The notes under the pieces were generated by a model. That model had not been told where the DNA came from and ran no database searches. It worked only from the letters and a program-made list of their open reading frames with translations. 64,000 nt of DNA, from positions 5,146,001 to 5,210,000 of the forward strand of contig JAULSR010000002.1 in NCBI GenBank assembly GCA_030512295.1, given 5' to 3'. The stretch comes from Bombardia bombarda. Lineage: Eukaryota; Ascomycota; Sordariomycetes; Sordariales; Lasiosphaeriaceae. How positions within the stretch are numbered: the first letter of the stretch is position 1; each line of letters begins with the position of its first letter. Of this stretch, positions 1-11,009 are shown in pieces. The position numbers and the translations under genes are program-made.

Positions 1-245
1 AAACAGAAAACAATGCGTGCGTGTGTGTGTGTATATGTAAGCGGCTCTTTGGCCGACGTCGGCTCATAGATAGGACGTTCTTCGTATATACCAGGGGCTC
101 AGGTGTTGAAAGCTGGCAACCACATAAGAATGTCCAAACTCTGCCACCTGCCTCCTAGCTAAGGGGAATTTTCCCCGCTCCCATCTTATTCATCAATAAC
201 ACCTACAACCCCAAACCTTAGATATCTCTCAGCACACACCCGTCT
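1..245. other. 3' flank of idi1
   Basis: This non-coding stretch lies downstream of the idi1 stop. It begins with a short GT-rich run (about positions 17-34). No other gene or signal could be supported. Confidence 0.5.
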
Positions 246-1168
246 CTACATCCTGCGAATCTCCTGTTCGTTCTCGAACTTCTCAAGGCCCGAGTCGAGG
301 TGGTCCCACCATTGGAACAGCATCGACTCGCAAATCAGCTTGAACCAGGGGGTGAACTTCAGAGTCGGGTCTTCGAAGAGCGCCTTCAGGCCGTCGGGAG
401 AAACGTATTGCGTGGCCTGGGCCTCGTTCGGGTTGATATCGAGATCGACATTGGCCTTGATGAACAGAATGTAATCGACTAATACCACAAAGACAGGATG
501 CGTTAGTACGTCGTACGTGCAATATCAATTCGCTCCTCCGACTCGCTGCTTTGCTTACTCTCGTGCTCGCCCCATTGGCCGTTACTCGGGGCCTTGTAGT
601 GGATGCGGGTCAGGAAGCGGAACTTGTCGAGGGGAACCTGCTCCTTCTTGATGCCCAGCTCCTGGTCCAGCTTGCGCTGGGCCGCGCGCTTTACGCCCAT
701 GATGGAGTCGGGCAGGTTGGAGCCCGTCTCGGTCGGCACGCCCAGAGGGTGGGAGCAGCAAGTGTTTGTCCACATGTCGGGGAATGTGATCTTCTCGGAG
801 GCGCGCTGCTGGAGAAGCAGCTCGTTCTTATCGTTGAAGAGGAAGACGGAGAAGGCGCGGTGGAGGAGCCCCTTGTCGATGTTGGTCATGAGGTGGCCTG
901 GCGCGGAGCGGCTGTCGCGTCAGTCAAGAAATCGCAACATCATCTTGTCCTTATTCTATCGGCACATACAAAGCTTTTTGGAGGCAGTGCCGATGGGGTA
1001 ATCATTCTCGTCCAGCACAATGCACATCTCGTCCATCAGGCGGATTTGCTCCTCATCGTGGCCCTCGAGCGCCTCACCGCTGGTGTCGATGTCGGGGAAG
1101 AGGCTTAGAATCGTCTCGGCCGTGATGGGCGCCGCGCGCGTCTCCGTCACTGTTGTTGTCGTCGACAT
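246..1168 (-). CDS. idi1: Isopentenyl-diphosphate delta-isomerase (type I)
   Basis: This enzyme interconverts isopentenyl and dimethylallyl diphosphate in the mevalonate/ergosterol pathway. Three exons on the minus strand are read as 1168-970, 897-559 and 478-246, giving 256 residues. Introns are 72 and 80 bp and have GTATGT and GTAAGC donors. Splicing restores family signatures: SKKLCHLMTN across the first junction and WGEHEIDYILF across the second. The type I active-site motif TNTCCSHP lies near residues 111-118, and the catalytic/metal Glu motif WGEHE near 175-179, inside a Nudix fold. The start is the first ATG, and the length fits fungal Idi1. No transit peptide or PTS1 is evident (C-terminus EIRRM). 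Family knowledge: type I IDI uses Mg2+/Mn2+ with a Cys/Glu pair. The assignment is secure; only UTRs are unknown. Confidence 0.95.
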
Positions 1169-2188
1169 TTTGCAAGATTTGAGGCTGCTCGTGTGCTCGT
1201 CCGCTCGTCAGGATCGTGGTGGTGTATGTATTAAACGCCTGATTAAAGGGGGGGGCGAGTGGCGGGCGAGATTCGATTGGGTATTCTTTTTGGCTCGTCC
1301 CCATGTCCGAAATGGGTATTCGCCGGTGCACGGACTAGACCTGGTTCTTTGAGTGCGGGGTCTGAGTTAGGAGGGGGAGGGGTCATTAATCCATCCATCT
1401 CGGGACGGTATCCTTGCAGGCCTCTCCATGCCGGTTCTTTAACCTGTCAGTCGAGCAAGCCTAGGCCCCATTAGGACTCCGGGCCCGCACTCAACCAGAT
1501 CGTCGGGGTCCCGTCGTCTCGCCCGGTTTGACAAGCACCTTCAGCTGACCTGGTACTGGTTAACTCCGTGCATACCACTTTATAACTCCCACCGCAGCGC
1601 AACAGACATGTCCTGTCCTGGAAAGCCCTTGATTCTAATATAACCGACTGCCAGGGACACTTCCCGGGTTTCGAGAGCCACCCATTTTCAAGGACCCAGA
1701 AAGGAAAAGAAAAAAGAAAAAGAAAAAAGAAAAAGAAAAGAAACAAGATATGGGTATTCAGGTACCTAAGTATTTAACCAGGAAACTGAAAGAGGGACGG
1801 GACGACGAGACAAAACAGATTGCTGCGAGATGGCCAAGATAGGCTCTTGCCGAGCAGGGCGGCACGCATACCACCATTTGAGGGCCGGGTGCAACCCATA
1901 TATACCACCACACATCAAACTATAGATGGCACAGCAGGCCTCGCTTATCTTGCCGTCGAACAAGCGAGCTATCCACAACAAGATCGCAGCCCAGCCCAGC
2001 GCACATGATCAAAGCACCATCCACCACCAACAAGACCACACACGCCATTGCCAATCTTGTCCACAATGGACATCTTTGTCTCGGGGGAGGGACGCCTTTC
2101 GGTCGACATAGCACACTTTTACTGTGTGTCTACTGAGACAAACAGCCTATGCTGCTACGTCATACTTTCGGGCGAGGTGGTAGGTACT
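1169..2188. other. idi1 upstream region / MATE gene 3' flank
   Basis: This is about 1 kb between two minus-strand genes, so it holds the idi1 promoter and the 3' end of the MATE gene. A purine-only tract (GAAAA repeats, about 1700-1745) would be a pyrimidine tract on the idi1 sense strand. The open frames inside are short and have no recognisable domain. Confidence 0.5.
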
Positions 2189-4338
2189 CTAGCCAGAGGC
2201 ATTTCTATGTTCAGCATCCTTGGCCGCCTGATGCCAGTCGGACTGCCAGATGAACCAGTATTCAACAAGCGAGACTCTGTAGATACGTCAGTATTGCCTA
2301 GCAAACTCCAAAGAGGGAGAATGTGGGAGAATGGTAAAAAAAAAGGGTAAAGAGATGACGCACAGGCAAAGTCCAACGGTCACACCAATCCACAGGCCAG
2401 TGAGCTTCCAGTCCAAGCCAAAGCCAAGCCCGAACGAGATGGGCAGCGCTACTAGGTAGTAGGTGACTAGGTTCGCATATCCTCCAAACTCCTGGCGGCC
2501 CACGCCCCGAAGCAACCCGTGCGACACGGCGGCCATGCCGTCAAATAGCTGCATTATAGCGCAGACCGGAAGCGTCTGCGCCACGAGCTCAATAACCTCT
2601 GGGTCATGCGAGAACAACAGCGGTATTTTGTATCGGAGGGAGGCAAGGAGGGTCAGGTTGAACATGCCGACCAAAACGCCACCAACAATAGTCTGTTTAT
2701 GTTAGAAAGACTGAAAATTCATATCATGTATAGGGGGCAGAGTTTCCTTGTACGCATAAATAGGAGCAAAAATAGACAAAATCAAAAACTCACCACTCTA
2801 GCAGACGTCTTGGCGGCATCAACTAAATTCGCCCCAATCAGATTCGCCATGCGCGTCGAGCCCGCAATCGACAGCGGGAACGGGATCTGGAACGTCGTCG
2901 CCGTGACCGTTACCAGCACGCTCTGGGCAGCGAGGAACGACACGCCTAGCCTGCCCGAGGCGAGCGTCAACACCTCGAAAGCGAACCACTCAGCCAAGAC
3001 CATGATCATGCCCGGCAGCGCGAGCCGGATCATGGGCCCCCAGTTCTTGAGCGCGGCGCGTCTGAACCCACCCCAGGCCTGCGACCCGTCGACCCGCCAG
3101 ACGTACAGGAACAGGAGCACGGGCAGCAGGCTCTGCGTCATGGCCACGGCCACGGGCGCGCCCGTGAAGCCCCAGCCGAAATGCCAGACAAACAGCCAGT
3201 TCAGCAGGACGTTGAGCGGCGCCGCCACGAGGAGGACGTAGGTGGTGACGTGGAACAGGCCCTGGGCCTGGACGAAGCGCTTGCCGCCCTCGAAGGCGGC
3301 GTAGCCGGGCGTGCCGAGGACGATGATGCGCAGGTACGAGGCGGCCAGCTTGGCGCTCTCGGGCTCGATCATGGAGGCCAGGATAGGCTCGGCGTTGAGC
3401 CAGACCACGGCGATGGGCACGAGCAGGAGGAAGAGGAAGTAGGTCATACGCTGCAGCTGGAGGCCGACTAGCGTCTTGTGGCCGGACCCGTAGGCCTGGG
3501 CGCAGAGGGTGTCGAGGCTGGTGACGAGGCCCTGGATGGGGGCGTAACATGTGATGTTGGCTGTCATGGCCGCCAGCGAGACGGCGCCGAGCTCACGGGT
3601 GCCCAGCCTGCTGACGGCGAAGATGGACGTGACGTTGAGTGAATACTGCAGTAGGAAGGTGACGATTAGGGACCGTGAGTAGACAGCGATAGTTTTGGCC
3701 TCTCGCTGCCATGTCGTCTTGATCTGGCCGGCCCTGACGGCAGCCTCCCACTGGTGATTCAAATGCTCGTGTGTAGGGACCCTCTGGACGCGATCGCCGA
3801 GCAGCGGCTCTGTCTCGGATGGACGGATAACGATCTGAGGTGGTGGCGGCATCTCGTCGTCCATGACCCGTCGGGGCACCTTAGTGCTGAAGACCCTCTT
3901 GTAAAGGGAAGCCAACGGGCCTTGGCGTTGCTGTGGAGGGTGCTGGTGCTTCGGAGGGATGATGTGGTTGTCCCGAAGAAGGGACCGTTCAGCATCACGA
4001 CTTTGTTCTCGCTCAGCCCTGGTGAGTCTGGGCTCGTCGGTGAGTCCCCCTGGGCCTAGAGACAGAGCCGGCCTGGTGGTGCCAAAGGCGATGCCACTGG
4101 GCCGCCTGTATAGAGTCGGGCCAGGTGTTTCATCGTCGCAGTCGGAGTCTCCCTCTTCTAGTCCAGCTCCGGCCCCGTCGACGTCATCCTCCTCGTCGGA
4201 GCACTCTGCAAGATCCCGGGCGAGAACCTCTTGGGCCAATGGTGATGAGGCACGGAACGAGGCGGCGAGGGAGGCGGCGAAGTCATGTTCCACCGGCTTC
4301 TTGGGCGGAATGGCTCGACTGCCACTGGGTGATGACAT
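2189..4338 (-). CDS. MATE family multidrug/toxin efflux transporter
   Basis: This is a MatE transporter, a proton- or Na+-driven efflux carrier at plasma or vacuolar membranes. Exons on the minus strand are 4338-2794, 2692-2364 and 2276-2189, giving about 653 residues. Introns are 101 and 87 bp. The first about 200 residues are polar and probably cytosolic, with acidic and Ser/Pro-rich stretches; multiple hydrophobic helices follow, typical of two MatE repeats. The short last exon is supported by reading frame: splicing GLCL to VSLVEYWFIWQSDW gives a Trp-rich C-terminal tail ending NASG. Reading straight on from exon 2 would end in a low-complexity stretch instead. The start is the first in-frame ATG; the frame is open further upstream but only with non-ATG codons. 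A CT-rich leader lies just upstream. The substrate cannot be inferred. Confidence 0.88.
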
Positions 4339-5574
4339 CTGTACCACGCTGTTTCTGACCCGAAGTTGGCAGCGTTTTGTCCCAGAGTATATGCCGGAGC
4401 TGAGACAAGACGAGACGGGAGGGGGAAAAAAAAAGTGGGAGCTACTGCTAGCGCAACGATGCAACCAAGTAACCTATAGGTGAAGATGTGGGATGGAAGG
4501 AGGGCCTAGGATCTTATCAATGCCTACTTAGGATGATATACTTGTTTCTAATGCAGTTCTTGAGCTCAAACGTTGAGTTTAAGAAGGATGGGACGAAAAC
4601 GAAGGCTGCTTCCGGGACCAACACTGCTACCAAAAGACTAAGTGGGTGGTTGGTGAAGTGGATATTCATGCAATGAATGTGCATGGAGTGGTGAGTATCT
4701 TAGCTACCTACCTACCTATTCTAGGGAACAAAGCTTGACAGGTATTTGTGCCGGTACTTGCTCCATTGCAGTGCGGGGAGGATTGAGTCATGAGGCGAAG
4801 GGCGCGGTTTGACGATCGCGATACCCTACGAGGCAGGAGATCATGCAGGTGACTTTGGAAGAACATGCCGTTGGACATGACATGTCACATATCCCAGGTT
4901 GGATGTCTGGAAACGACGAATGCGAGCAATCCAATGAAATAATACTGCACAGCTCTCTCGAAATACTTGGGAATAGGTAGCGCTCAATTCCATATTAGTA
5001 ATAAGCCCGGTTCTTTGATAGCGCACATGGTGAAGGACTGGCGTGGTATTCCGTGCGCTCCTGCCTGCAGATAGCGACGCTGCGACTTGCGAGGAATCCC
5101 ATGGCTCCGGTCCCGGGCCGGTCTTAGGTATGAGGGGTCCTGTTGCGGGAAGCTGGCATCAAGCTGGCAGGCAAGTGAGAGGATAGAGACGCCCGCAGGT
5201 AGCGTCCCTTGCAATTGTGTATTAAATCATGTTGACAGGAGCGAGGAAATAATGCGATTAGTTGACACTCAGCTCCCCATCTGGTCGTCTGTGCGCAATG
5301 GGTTGGGCCTGTTGGTAGTTTGTATGGTTACCGAGGTATGTACTGCTCCCTTCAGTTGGTTTATCAATGGCGAATACCGTACTAATTAATCCAAGATATA
5401 AACAATCCACGTGTCAGGTAATGATGAATATCACACCAGCCGCCTTCTGGCTGCCGGCTTCCGTTATCCACGGATCGAATACATACCTACACTTTCCAAG
5501 ACTTTTAGTATTTACCAACTACCTTAAGTAGGCAAAGTACCTACCTACCTAGTTAGTGTGCAGTTAGTACCTAC

Positions 5575-5661
5575 ATGGATACGTGTAGTTGCCACCAGCA
5601 AAACACCGACAGCACCGACAGCACCGACAGCACCAACACACCTGTGAACCATCCGCCATAG
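5575..5661 (+). other. Upstream ORF in the Lon leader, 28 codons
   Basis: An ATG at 5575 opens 28 codons to TAG at 5659. It contains the 9-bp repeat (CACCGACAG, 5604-5630) in frame, read as Thr-Asp-Ser triplets. A second upstream ORF of 13 codons runs from the ATG at 5755 to TAA at 5794-5796. Whether either is in the mRNA depends on the unmapped transcription start. Confidence 0.35.
5604..5634 (+). repeat. 9-bp tandem repeat (CACCGACAG)x3
   Basis: Three exact copies plus four bases lie about 390 bp upstream of the Lon ATG. A near-identical unit, AGCGACAGC, is repeated just before the mhr1 ATG (48187-48222). Confidence 0.9.
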
Positions 5662-6024
5662 CGCCTCTAGCGTTAGCCTCGGCTGAAGGCAAGCTTCACC
5701 AACCGCACCTGCCCATCCCGCGACGCCGCTGCCGCCTTCTGCCCAATTCCATCCATGGCGCATCCAACATCCAACCCAACGACAAACAACCATTAAGGAG
5801 CTGACAGCTTCTCAATTTAGCAAGCAAACAACCATACACCGAACTTGATAATAATAACAACAATAATAATACACCTGCACCATCTGCACCTTGACGGCAC
5901 CTACTCCACGTCACGTCATCACTCTACAACCCCAACAACCGCCGGCGGCTTACGGATACACACCACACGATCCCATCCCGACACCTACGACGATCGATCC
6001 AAAGATCCAAATTCATCGCCACCC

Positions 6025-9000
6025 ATGGCGCAGACACAGACAGCGACACTTCCCCTGATCGCCCTGCCCAACGGCAGTGTCCTCTTGCCTGGCGTCGTCC
6101 AGCGCATCGCCGTTTCCTCCAACCGCCCCGATATCGCCTCGCTGCTGGCAGCCGTCTACACTCGCGCCGCCTCAAAGACGCCAAACGGTCGCATCGACAC
6201 AATACCCATCGCCTGCGTGCCCATTGCCTCGGCCTTACTCGGCCCCAACGGCCAGTTGCTGCTACAAAATGGCGAGAGAAGCCCGTCCAACCCCTCAGAT
6301 CTCCCTGATGGCCCCGACGTCGACCCGGCAAGGGCCACCAAAGCCGATCTCTTTCCATGGGGCGTCACCGCAAAGATAACGGGCGTCGAAGGACGGGGCA
6401 CTGGCGAGTTTACCCTTCTCGTCGAGGGCGTTGCGCGCATTCGTGTTTCCAAGATATACTCGGACAAGGCCTTCCTCGAGGCCAAGGTGGTCTATTATCA
6501 GGATGATACATCCTTGACAGACCCAGCGCTCGATGACCTCTTCCAACTCCTCAAGAATGTTTCTAGAGAGCTTGTTGTCATCCTAAGGCTTTCGGCCATC
6601 ATCCCGCGTCTCGGCAGCAATATTGGCCTCTCTCCTCTCCTTGCTCGCCGCCTGGATCTCTTCATCACCAAGCAGAAGCTACCCGGTGCTCTGGCCGACT
6701 TTATGGCCAACATCGTTGAGTGTTCCCATGAAGAGAGGCTCCAGGTCCTAGCTTCCCTCGACGTGAAGGAACGGGTGGCAAAGGTGATTGACCTGCTCAA
6801 CCGCCAGGTTAGCACTATTAAGAATAGCATGAAAATCACCGCCTTCTCAACTAGCAGTCTGCCCTTCACAATCGACCCCGAATCTGCCCAAAGGGAGCTG
6901 GAAAAGATGTGGAAGTCATGCAAGACAAAACCGCCAACAAAAAAACCTTCGCACGGCGTGGGCATGCCGTTCCCTCCACCCGGATTTATGGGACAGCCAG
7001 GTGGAAATAGAAATCCTGGGGAGGAGAAGGAGCCGGATGAGATTGAGGAGCTACAGAAGAGGCTCGATGCCGCAAAACTGACCCCTGAAGCCGCCAAGGT
7101 TGCCGACAGAGAGATCAAAAGGCTGAAGAAGATCCACCCTGCCCAGGCGGAATACGCTGTCACAAAGACCTACCTCGAGACTCTGGCCGATGTGCCCTGG
7201 ACGGCTACTACGGATGATCGCCTTGGCCCCGACACTCTTGCCAGGGCCAGGAAGCAACTGAATGATGACCACTATGGGCTAGGAAAGGTCAAGAAGCGTT
7301 TACTGGAATATCTCGCCGTACTCAGGCTGAAGCAGTCCATCAACGACGGTGTTGAGGCGCAGATCAAGCAGGTCGAACAAGAGAGCGTCACGGCCGAGAC
7401 AAGTAAAGATGATGGCGCCAACCCTGCCGCAACGACTTTAGACGCTAGCTTGGAAGAGAAGAGCAGGGCTACGAGTGCCAAGATTGAAGTACTAAAGAGC
7501 AAGCGCATGGTAGACAAATCACCTATCCTACTTTTAGTCGGCCCTCCAGGTGTCGGCAAGACGAGTTTGGCACGCTCGGTCGCTATAGCCCTTGGCAGAA
7601 ACTTCCACAGAATCTCGCTCGGCGGTGTCAGAGACGAGGCTGAGATCCGTGGCCACAGACGCACCTACGTTGCCGCCATGCCCGGCCTAGTGGTCCAGGG
7701 CCTCAAGAAGGTGGGCGTAGCAAATCCCGTCTTCCTACTCGACGAGATCGACAAGGTAAGCGGCTCCAGCATCCAGGGCGATCCTTCAGCAGCCATGCTC
7801 GAGGTTCTCGACCCCGAGCAGAACAACAGCTTCACCGACCACTACATAAACATACCCATCGATCTGAGCAAAGTGTTGTTCATCGCGACGGCGAACAGTC
7901 TGGATACGATCCCGCCGCCGCTACTCGACCGCATGGAGACCATCTACATACCGGGCTACACGACGCTGGAGAAGAGACACATCGCCATGCAGCATCTGAT
8001 CCCCAAGCAGCTCCGCGTCAACGGGCTCAGCGACGGCCAGGTCGTCTTCACGCAGGAGGTGGTGTCCAAGATCATCGAGTCGTACACGCGCGAGTCGGGG
8101 GTACGCAACCTGGAGCGCGAGATCTCGTCGGTGCTGCGCGGCAAGGCGGTCGAGTACGCCGACGCAAAAGATGCTGGGCATCCGGAGAAGTACGACCCGC
8201 AGCTGCGCGTCGACGACCTGGAGCGGTTCCTGGGAATCGAGAAGTACGAGGAGGAGATTGCCGAGAAGACGAGCCGACCGGGCATCGTGACGGGGCTCGT
8301 GGCCTACAGCTCGGGCAGTAACGGTAGCATTCTGTTCATCGAGATCGCCGACATGCCGGGCAACGGGAGCGTGCAGCTGACGGGCAAGCTGGGCGATGTG
8401 CTCAAGGAGAGCGTCGAGGTGGCCTTGACGTGGGTCAAGGCGCACGCGTTCGAGCTCGGCCTGACGCAGAGCCCGGGAGAGAATATCATGAAGGATAGGA
8501 GCATCCACGTGCACTGCCCGTCGGGGTCGATCCCCAAGGATGGGCCCAGCAGTGGGATTTCGCAGGCGATTGCGCTGATTTCCTTGTTTTCGGGCAAGGC
8601 GGTGCCGCCCACTATGGCCATGACGGTAAGTTTGTTTGAGTGTTTTCTTTTCCGCTAAGTTAAGGTGACTAACGTAATGGGCACTGTGTTGCACAATTCC
8701 TTTTTACAGGGCGAAATCTCTCTTCGAGGCCGAGTCACGGCGGTCGGAGGAATCAAGGAGAAACTGATCGGGGCGCTTCGCGCCGGTGTAAAGACGGTGC
8801 TACTACCGGCACAGAACCGCAAGGATGTCAAGGACCTTCCTCAAGAGGTCAGGGATGGCCTGGAGATTATCCACGTCAGGTATGTGTGTTTTGTTTTTAC
8901 CCGCAGCATGTTGTGTGTCGTCTTGTTTCGCCACCAGAATGTCTCAGAGAGTCCTCGCTAACAAGGATGTCTTTTTTTCCCGATTGTAAAGCCACATCTG

Positions 9001-9079
9001 GGAGGCTATTCATCATGTCTGGCCTGATAGCCACTGGCCGGGCGAGCAGGAAATCCCTACCGTGCAGAGTCGTCTGTAA
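6025..9079 (+). CDS. lon2: Peroxisomal Lon protease (Lon homolog 2)
   Basis: This is an ATP-dependent serine protease of the peroxisomal matrix. Exons 6025-8625, 8710-8879 and 8992-9079 give 952 residues; introns are 84 and 112 bp. The order is an N-terminal substrate-binding LON domain, a coiled region, an AAA+ module with Walker A GPPGVGKT (about residue 506) and Walker B FLLDEIDK (about 570), and an S16 protease domain. The catalytic Ser is Ser842 in DGPSSG and the catalytic Lys is Lys885 in GGIKEK. The spacing of 43 residues matches the canonical Ser-Lys dyad. The last exon ends in Ser-Arg-Leu, a PTS1 signal, which supports peroxisomal rather than mitochondrial Lon; no mitochondrial presequence is seen. 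The start ATG sits in CACCCATGG; the open frame extends upstream without ATG. The AAA+ region has a polar insertion of about 40 residues before Walker A. Confidence 0.95.
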
Positions 9080-9897
9080 GTGCGAGTATGCCATGTGTTG
9101 TCATGACTAGCCGTGAAGAAGAACAAGGTCATATGCTGGGATTGAGATGGACTGACCGAGGCTCGATTCGGTATGTGTGTGTGTGTATGTGTGTACGATA
9201 TACGATTTTGTCACTCCCTTTTTCCTCTTCCCTTTCCTTTCTCAGACGAAATGTCTCAGTTGTTGGTTCCAATTAGGAAAGGCATACAAGCGAAGCTATG
9301 GTAGTTCAAAGTTCACAAGATACTACTTTGTGATCCAGCCTTGTACTTATATACACGATTTTGCGTGTGTTGTGCATTCAAGATGCACAAGTGTCATGTC
9401 ACATTTCCCCAGCCACCACCATCGGCCGGTGATGCCGCCCCGAAATTGATATGACACGAAACGGATATTTAGGCGCGCCGCGCCTGGTTCTGGTGTATGT
9501 CGAGGCGTTTTGTGGTCTTTGTGTCTTTGTCTCTTTAGCTCCCTCTCTTGTTGAGACTCGATTTTTTATCTCCGAGGTTCGTTTTTTTCTTGTGGTCAGT
9601 GGGCGTGTTTTGATATCTTGAAGTTTTGCGTTTGTGGAAGTATTACTAGCGAGACGGATGGTTCCGGTTGTGAGGGGGTGAAAGTGATAGACGTTCGGAG
9701 AATAAACATGACTTGTTCACAGTCAAAAAAGGCTTATGCCGTACAGTCAGTTTCTTGCTTTGTTTTTCCTTTATCCTATAAGAAAAGGCATTAAGCGACG
9801 ATGACGGGTCAGGAGCCGACCAAGGTAACGCCGGAGACTCCTCCTGATATCACAAAAGCCTCTGCGAGTTTCTCTCTTTTTCTTTTTTGTTCTGCGA

Positions 9898-9941
9898 GTC
9901 AGTCAGTCAGCCAGTCAGTCAGTCAGTCAGTCAGTCAGTCA
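9898..9941 (+). repeat. (GTCA)n microsatellite
   Basis: About eleven tetranucleotide units with one interruption (GCCA). Confidence 0.95.
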
Positions 9942-10781
9942 TGATATTTTATTGGGGCAAAGTAAGACGAGGTATTCTCGACGGTCTGATAGGTTGCTCG
10001 GAATGATCCAACCGACGAGGGACAAATTTCCGCATCTTGGGTGTGGCAGCGGCGCTTTCTCCCGCTGGTCTTGCACCTTCTTTGTACATGTGCTTGTACA
10101 CAGTTGATGGCTGGTTGTAAGGTTGCCGCTACACATGTTCATAGTTGTTAGATAGAGATTTATCCCGAGCCAGTGATTGAAAAGAAACGTTGTAGCTAGG
10201 TAGCAGGCAGCTATTACTCTGGCCACCACGTCCTTACTGGGGGTGAAGCATGGGGGCAGATAAGTAGCGTGTTATGTACCTTGGGTACGGACGCCAGAGG
10301 GTACATAGGTATAGTAGTCGTGCACAGTGATGATAGGGTGTCTATATCTGTAGTAGAGGAATTTTGATAGGGCCGTGAGTAAAGTCTCAAAGTTCCCGTT
10401 TGCCCTTTTCGGGCCAGTATCTCATAGATATTAGGTTTGGCATGTAGCACCTAACTTGGCCTTGGCTGCAGTGATTTGCATGACACACGTTATTCCCATC
10501 GGGCCCATGTCACGGTATGCACGTACGACAATTTTCGGGTGTAAAGATCCCTTGAGGGAAAGAGGGAAGGTTGGGGGAGTGCCTAGATAACTACATGTCA
10601 TAACTAAGCATGAGCCAGGGAGCTTTGATAGTCAACCATGCCAGCTGAAACGCCTTCCGGTAGTAGGCGGTTGAATCGATACATCTGGCAAGCTGCAGGA
10701 AGTAAGTACTACAAGGTCTAGATTTAACTGTTGCGGGCTTAGATAACACGGCCCCCTTTATTTTAGTTTATCGAATTAGAA

Positions 10782-11009
10782 ATGTCTGACATCTCGTCCC
10801 GAGTTGCCCTTTTTCTTCTTATTTTCCTCCTCCTTCTTATTCTTCTTTACCATCTCCTATTTCCCCCAACCTTTGTATTCCTTTTTGGTATCATGTATAT
10901 CAGAGGAGGTGTGTATGTAGCGGAGAATAACAACTTGAATCTTCCTTGGCTAATCCCTCACGCTTTGTTCTCTTTCCTCTACGTCTTATTTCTTGGTTTG
11001 TTTACTTGA
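10782..11009 (+). other. Possible small hydrophobic ORF, 75 codons (doubtful)
   Basis: An ATG-started frame encodes a short polar N-terminus (MSDISSR), a Leu/Ile/Phe-rich hydrophobic stretch that could be a membrane helix, and a second hydrophobic C-terminal segment. The hydrophobic part is produced by a TTC/CTT-rich DNA tract, which makes such peptides by chance. No homolog is recognised and no introns or conserved context support it. It is listed only as a candidate. Confidence 0.12.

Larger units (their letters stand above)
4339..6024. promoter_or_regulatory. Shared upstream region of MATE gene (-) and peroxisomal Lon (+)
   Basis: About 1.7 kb lies between divergent genes. It holds several copies of a TACCTACC/TAGGTAGG-type motif (for example 4705-4725 and 5515-5552). 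The Lon-proximal part has a 9-bp tandem repeat and two small upstream ORFs, listed separately. No other gene was found. Confidence 0.5.

Noticed and set aside
551..1108. 185-codon plus-strand frame over idi1
   Set aside because: Antisense shadow of the idi1 exons; crosses an intron without meaning.
2288..2364. Direct read-through end of the MATE protein (SLPFFFTILPHSP)
   Set aside because: A good GTGCGT donor and CTACAG acceptor give a better, Trp-rich C-terminal exon ending at 2189.
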